DNA from: Acidobacteriota bacterium
GTDB taxonomy: Bacteria; Acidobacteriota; Holophagae; Holophagales; Holophagaceae
NCBI GenBank assembly: GCA_021778785.1
Contig: JAJYBX010000130.1
Coordinates: forward strand, 1 to 6,115
Direction of reading: 5' to 3'
DNA length: 6,115 nucleotides
The translations under genes and the position numbers were made by a program. The number at the start of each line of letters is the position of its first letter. Position 1 is the first letter of the stretch. This document shows, in pieces, positions 6,022 to 6,115 of this stretch. The notes beneath the pieces were generated by a model. The model was not told the origin of the DNA. It saw only the letters and a program-made list of their open reading frames with translations, and made no database searches.

Positions 6022-6115
6022 TCCTCGCCCGCCTGGCCCTGCGGAACCTGCTGCGCCAGCGGCGGCGGACGGCCCTCACGCTGATGGTGGTGGTGGCGGG
6101 CTTCCTGGCCCTCAG
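6018..6115 (+). CDS. ABC transporter permease, FtsX/MacB type (5' fragment)
   Basis: Only the first 32 codons are in the window, and the gene continues beyond the right edge. The translation starts MILARLALRNLLRQRRRTAL, followed by a hydrophobic stretch (about 19-31) that begins the first transmembrane helix. A short amphipathic lead, then a basic RQRRR cluster, then the first membrane helix is typical of LolC/E, MacB and FtsX-family permeases ('LALRNLLRNRRRT...'). It overlaps the ATPase stop by four bases and should form the membrane subunit of the same transporter. The large periplasmic domain that would define the subfamily is not visible. Confidence 0.82.
   Translation, partial: MILARLALRNLLRQRRRTALTLMVVVAGFLAL

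Overview
The window is GC-rich bacterial chromosome (roughly two-thirds or more G+C by eye, with strong G/C preference at third codon positions). It holds four complete genes and the start of a fifth, with almost no non-coding DNA. The outer-membrane barrel protein implies a diderm. The combination of an FHA-GAF-cyclase regulator, a DUF5916-type barrel and this base composition would suit Acidobacteriota (for example the Holophagae) or a similar lineage, but that is an inference without any marker-gene comparison.

Layout: (1) On the minus strand, 1624 to 2, is a soluble signalling protein with an N-terminal FHA domain, a central GAF domain and a C-terminal class III adenylate/guanylate cyclase. 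(2) A 98-bp divergent intergenic region (1625-1722) separates it from the plus-strand genes. It carries a 10-bp direct repeat near each gene start, a weak promoter candidate and a small hairpin. (3) rimO (1723-3099, TTG start) encodes the radical-SAM methylthiotransferase that modifies ribosomal protein S12. (4) After a 55-bp gap with possible RNA structure over the ribosome binding site comes a 725-residue secreted protein with an N-terminal CBM9-like domain and a DUF5916-type C-terminal outer-membrane beta-barrel (3155-5332). (5) Twenty bases later is a LolD/MacB-type ABC transporter ATPase (5353-6021). It overlaps by four bases the start of an FtsX/MacB-type permease (6018 onward), which the window edge cuts off.

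How the genes relate: the ATPase and permease overlap by ATGA and clearly form one transporter unit. The barrel gene may be co-transcribed with them, but a -10-like element just upstream of the ATPase, combined with the lack of a spaced Shine-Dalgarno there, also allows a separate, leaderless transcript. rimO is a housekeeping gene with no evident functional link to either neighbour, and the cyclase is divergently transcribed. I see no mobile elements, CRISPR, RNA genes, prophage or defence system. This looks like an ordinary core-genome region, and the more interesting points are regulatory details and poorly characterised protein families.
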